A stretch of DNA of 8,252 nucleotides from a bacterium (GTDB lineage Bacteria; SZUA-79; Acidulodesulfobacterales; Acidulodesulfobacteraceae). The stretch's first letter is position 1; the number at the start of each line of letters is the position of its first letter. The notes beneath the pieces are model-generated. The model was not told the DNA's origin. It saw only the letters and a list, made by a program, of their open reading frames with translations, and did not search any database. The translations under genes were made by a program, and so were the position numbers. The stretch spans positions 1 to 8,252 of the forward strand of contig JAJZLA010000054.1 in the NCBI GenBank assembly GCA_021803845.1, written 5' to 3'. Of the stretch, positions 5,344 through 8,252 are shown piece by piece.

Positions 5344-6775
5344 TTTTCGTTATTTTCCTAATTCAAAAAAAGATATAGCAAAATTATACCGCATTTTAGG
5401 TATCAAAGATAAAAAAGAGCTTTTCGGAAAGATACTTGGCGGCATCCCTTTAATGGACGGCAGTCTTCTTAATACCATTCCAGAGGAGTTGGACGAAGAT
5501 GCTCTCTACCGCTTTTTTTCGGATATCGATTCTAATATTCCTGCAAAAAGGAGAACCGCCGTCTTCGCCGGAGGCGGAATATATAATCATTTCGTTCCTT
5601 CTGCAATAGACGGCTTAATTTCTAGGTCCGAATTTTATACTCCTTATACCCCTTATCAGCCCGAAGTCAGCCAGGGAACCCTTTTTGCCCTTTTTGAGTT
5701 TCAGTCGTTCATTGCCGGAATTATCGGCATGGACGTAGTAAACGCATCAATGTACGACGGCGCAGAAAGCCTTGCGGAAGCGGTTTTAGCGGCTATGAGG
5801 CTCTCGTCGGCAAACCGCGATATGCCGGTAAGCCATAAGGACGATATAATACTGATTTCCGACGGCGTAAATCCAAGCTACGTTTCCGTTATTAAAACTT
5901 TTGCCGGCGGCACCGGCGTTAAAATCGGGAAAGTAAAATTAAACGGCGAAACCGGGCGGACGGATATCGAAGACTTAAAGCAAAAACTTGCGGCCGGCGG
6001 CGGCAGAGTGCCCGCGGTAGTCGTCCAACAGCCCAACTATTTCGGGGTCATAGAAGATTTGGAAGCGCTTGAACTGCCCATTCATTCTGATTTTAATTCT
6101 AATTCCGGTTATAATCCAAGCTTCATAGTGTCGTCAACCGAACCTTACAGTTTCGGGGTTATCAATCCTCCAGGGTATTACAATGCCGATATTTTTGCCG
6201 GCGAGGGAAATTCGTTCGGAAACTATATGAATTTCGGCGGCCCGCTTTTAGGCCTTTTTGCCGCTAAAAAAGAATACGTCCGGCAGATGCCGGGAAGAAT
6301 CGTCGGCAAAACCAAAGACGGCAAAGGCAGAGACGCTTACGCTTTTATTCTTTCGACGAGGGAACAGCACATAAGGAGAGGGTCGGCTACTTCAAATATA
6401 TGCACGAACAGCTCTTTAAACGCGGTGAGAGCGGCAATATATCTATCTTTGTGCTCTAAGAGCGGATTTAAAGAAATTGCCTCGTTAAATCTCAAACTTG
6501 CCCATATATTAAGAGACAGGCTGTTAAGTTCGGGACTGTTCGAACCGCTTTACGACGGAGATTTTTTTAACGAATTTTCTCTTAAATTAAAGATAAACGG
6601 AAATAAAAATAATAATACGACCGCCTCAGAATTTATAGAGAAAATGGCGGAAAGAGATATTATAGCGGGCGTAGCGGTTTCGGAAAGCGCCTTATTGATA
6701 TCCACCACCGAAAACAACCGTTTAAGCGATATAGAAAAATACGCAGAAAATGCAAAAGAGGTGTTAAATGCCTAA
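5336..6775 (+). CDS. gcvPA: Glycine dehydrogenase (decarboxylating) subunit 1
   Basis: This is the alpha subunit of the split P protein, corresponding to the N-terminal half of the single-chain enzyme. With the beta subunit it forms the glycine decarboxylase that releases CO2 and loads the aminomethyl group on H protein. Recognisable segments include the N-terminal FRYFPNSKKDIAKLYRILGI (4-23), FAGGGIYNHFVPS, RSEFYTPYTPYQPEVSQGTL, ASMYDGAES, VVQQPNYFGVIEDLEAL, FGGPLLGLFAAKKEYVRQMP, GRIVGKTKDGKGRDAYAF and REQHIRRGSATSNICTN (about 341-357). It lacks the PLP lysine, as expected, because that sits on the beta subunit. At 479 residues it is longer than the usual 440-450. A loop rich in Ser/Asn near 245-265 (HSDFNSNSGYNPSF), where relatives have a short IAHEAG-type helix, contributes. 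No clear ribosome binding site precedes the ATG, so translation likely depends on gcvH. Confidence 0.96.
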   Translation: MNNFRYFPNSKKDIAKLYRILGIKDKKELFGKILGGIPLMDGSLLNTIPEELDEDALYRFFSDIDSNIPAKRRTAVFAGGGIYNHFVPSAIDGLISRSEFYTPYTPYQPEVSQGTLFALFEFQSFIAGIIGMDVVNASMYDGAESLAEAVLAAMRLSSANRDMPVSHKDDIILISDGVNPSYVSVIKTFAGGTGVKIGKVKLNGETGRTDIEDLKQKLAAGGGRVPAVVVQQPNYFGVIEDLEALELPIHSDFNSNSGYNPSFIVSSTEPYSFGVINPPGYYNADIFAGEGNSFGNYMNFGGPLLGLFAAKKEYVRQMPGRIVGKTKDGKGRDAYAFILSTREQHIRRGSATSNICTNSSLNAVRAAIYLSLCSKSGFKEIASLNLKLAHILRDRLLSSGLFEPLYDGDFFNEFSLKLKINGNKNNNTTASEFIEKMAERDIIAGVAVSESALLISTTENNRLSDIEKYAENAKEVLNA

Positions 6776-8252
6776 ATTTCCCGGAATAAAAGGTATATTT
6801 TTAGACGAAGACCCGTTAATAGAGCAGGGTTCTAAAGGATTAAGAGGCATAGGCTTACCCGATTGCGGCTTAAAAAAATCGGATTTAAAAAAAGACGAAA
6901 GCGAATATATAAACGCAAAATATATAAGAAAGAGTCCTCCCGAACTGCCGGAAGTATCGGAGCCTACCGTAGTGAGGCATTTTACGAGGCTTTCAAGCTG
7001 GAATATGTGCGTCGATACCGTTTTCTATCCGCTCGGCTCCTGCACGATGAAATATAACCCTAAAATAAACGAAAAAATAGCGGCGCTAGAAAATATAAAA
7101 AATCTGCATCCTTTAACCCCTGCGCGGTTAATCCAACCGGCGTTAAAAATAGTCGACGATTTCAATAATATTTTATGCGCGCTTACCGGACTTGCGGAGT
7201 TCGGTTTTGCTCCGCAGGCGGGAGCGGCCGGCGAGTTTGCGGGACTTAAAATAATTAAAAAATATTTCGATTTAAAAGGCGAAAACAGAAAAACGATATT
7301 GGTGCCGGACAGCTCGCACGGAACAAATCCAGCTAGTTCCGTTCTTGCCGGATTTACGCCGGTAGAAATTAAAACCGGAAAAGCGGGGACGCTGGGTGCT
7401 GAAGAATTGAAAAAGTTCATTTCAAAAGACGTTGCCGGAATTATGATAACCAATCCTAATACGTTCGGGGTTTTTGAAAAAGATATAAAGAAAATAGCCG
7501 AAATTATGCATAAAAACGGTTCGTTTGTTTATATGGACGGCGCCAACTTTAACGCTTTTCTCGGAAGCGCGAGAGTTTCCGATATGGGAATAGATTTAAT
7601 ACAGCTTAATCTGCATAAGACTTTTTCTACTCCTCACGGCGGGGGCGGACCCGGAAGCGGCGCGCTTGGCGTAGTCGAATCTTTGAGGGAATTTCTTCCC
7701 GTTCCTTACGTAAAGAAGGTTGGAGGCGACGTCAGTGCAGATAAAAATTTTAACCGCCCGGTTTACGAATTATCGGAAGACAAAAAAAATTCCATAGGAA
7801 GGATGACGCCGTTTTTATGCAACTTTGCGGTCGTACTCAGGGCATACGCCTATCTTCTCTCGCTTGGCAGAGAAAACATTGGTTCCGTCAGCGAAATTGC
7901 AGTGCTTAACGCAAACTACGTCAAGAAGAAGCTCGGCAAAATACTGTCCGGTTCAGACCCTTTCGAAGAAGGGTTGTGTATGCACGAATGCGTTTTTAGT
8001 GATAAAGCTATAGAAGAAAGCGGGGTATCGACTATCGAGCTCGCAAAACTTTTAATCGATTACGGTTTCCATCCGCCGACGGTTTATTTTCCGAAAAATA
8101 TACACGGAGCTATTATGATAGAGCCTACCGAAACCGAATCAGTAAGGACGCTGGATAATTTTATAAAAGCGGTAAAAGAAATAAAGTTTAAAACCAAAAA
8201 GTCTAAAGCGGTTAAGTCTCCGCAAAAAACAAAGGTCGGAAGGGTCAACGAG
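6768..8252 (+). CDS. gcvPB: Glycine dehydrogenase (decarboxylating) subunit 2, 3' end outside window
   Basis: This is the beta, PLP-binding subunit of the split P protein. The frame is open for 495 codons to the last base of the window. Its ATG overlaps the gcvPA stop by 8 bp (ATGCCTAA), with AGAGGTG just upstream as ribosome binding site. Family segments in order are VVRHFTRLSSWNMCVDTVFY, PLGSCTMKYNPKIN, LHPLTP, GFAPQAGAAGEFAGL, VPDSSHGTNPASS, ITNPNTFGVFE, YMDGANFNAF, then LNLHKTFSTPHGGGGPGSG, where Lys284 is the Schiff-base lysine for PLP. Later come NFAVVLRAYAYLLSLG, VLNANYVKKKL and GFHPPTVYFP. The end reads KSPQKTKVGRVNE, matching the family's APHTTPVxRLDE tail, so only about 5-20 residues should be missing. 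Subunit 1 is directly upstream. The L protein gene is not seen. Confidence 0.97.
   Translation, partial: MPKFPGIKGIFLDEDPLIEQGSKGLRGIGLPDCGLKKSDLKKDESEYINAKYIRKSPPELPEVSEPTVVRHFTRLSSWNMCVDTVFYPLGSCTMKYNPKINEKIAALENIKNLHPLTPARLIQPALKIVDDFNNILCALTGLAEFGFAPQAGAAGEFAGLKIIKKYFDLKGENRKTILVPDSSHGTNPASSVLAGFTPVEIKTGKAGTLGAEELKKFISKDVAGIMITNPNTFGVFEKDIKKIAEIMHKNGSFVYMDGANFNAFLGSARVSDMGIDLIQLNLHKTFSTPHGGGGPGSGALGVVESLREFLPVPYVKKVGGDVSADKNFNRPVYELSEDKKNSIGRMTPFLCNFAVVLRAYAYLLSLGRENIGSVSEIAVLNANYVKKKLGKILSGSDPFEEGLCMHECVFSDKAIEESGVSTIELAKLLIDYGFHPPTVYFPKNIHGAIMIEPTETESVRTLDNFIKAVKEIKFKTKKSKAVKSPQKTKVGRVNE

Noticed and set aside
6863..8013. Frames at 6863-7057 (+), 7025-7453 (-) and 7825-8013 (+)
   Set aside because: All overlap gcvPB, whose frame is open from 6768 to the window end and carries every family motif.

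Overview
The window looks like a moderately AT-rich bacterial chromosome. The right half is a compact housekeeping operon. The left half is a decayed accessory segment placed against a tRNA gene. Bacterial origin is supported by an initiator tRNA with encoded CCA and the C1-A72 mismatch, sigma70-like -35/-10 pairs, Shine-Dalgarno sites, and the split two-subunit form of glycine decarboxylase. I cannot fix the lineage from the sequence. The AT-rich style with a split P-protein would suit many anaerobic or thermophilic groups and deltaproteobacterium-like groups, but that is only an impression.

Right part (3457-8252): tRNA-fMet on the minus strand is divergent from gcvT-gcvH-gcvPA-gcvPB on the plus strand. 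Two promoters sit back to back in the gap, with their -35 boxes about 13 bp apart. The operon supplies the T, H and both P subunits of the glycine cleavage system. These convert glycine plus tetrahydrofolate to CO2, ammonia and 5,10-methylene-tetrahydrofolate. The L protein (lipoamide dehydrogenase) is not in the window. gcvPB runs off the right edge and is missing only its last few residues.

Left part (93-3456): this stretch lies between two direct copies of a 66-bp block made of the tRNA-fMet 3' half plus 16 bp of downstream sequence. The copy at 3441-3506 is part of the intact tRNA gene. The copy at 93-195 is an orphan fragment carrying a 37-bp hairpin-forming insertion in the T-loop. Just downstream of the intact tRNA lies the N-terminal piece of a phage-type (tyrosine recombinase) integrase. 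It is cut off where the terminal sequence of a shattered IS256-family element begins. Further left are the start of an IS3-type OrfA, then one intact gene, an MFS transporter (803-2170, minus) with its own promoter, palindromic operator candidate and strong ribosome binding site. I read this as a degraded integrative element or genomic island at the initiator tRNA gene: att copy, broken integrase, IS scars, transporter cargo, second att copy. None of these pieces is an intact mobility gene.

The remaining non-coding DNA (196-802, 2242-2461, 2534-2621, 3381-3440) is AT-rich. It shows one imperfect repeat pair and scraps of possible decayed coding sequence.
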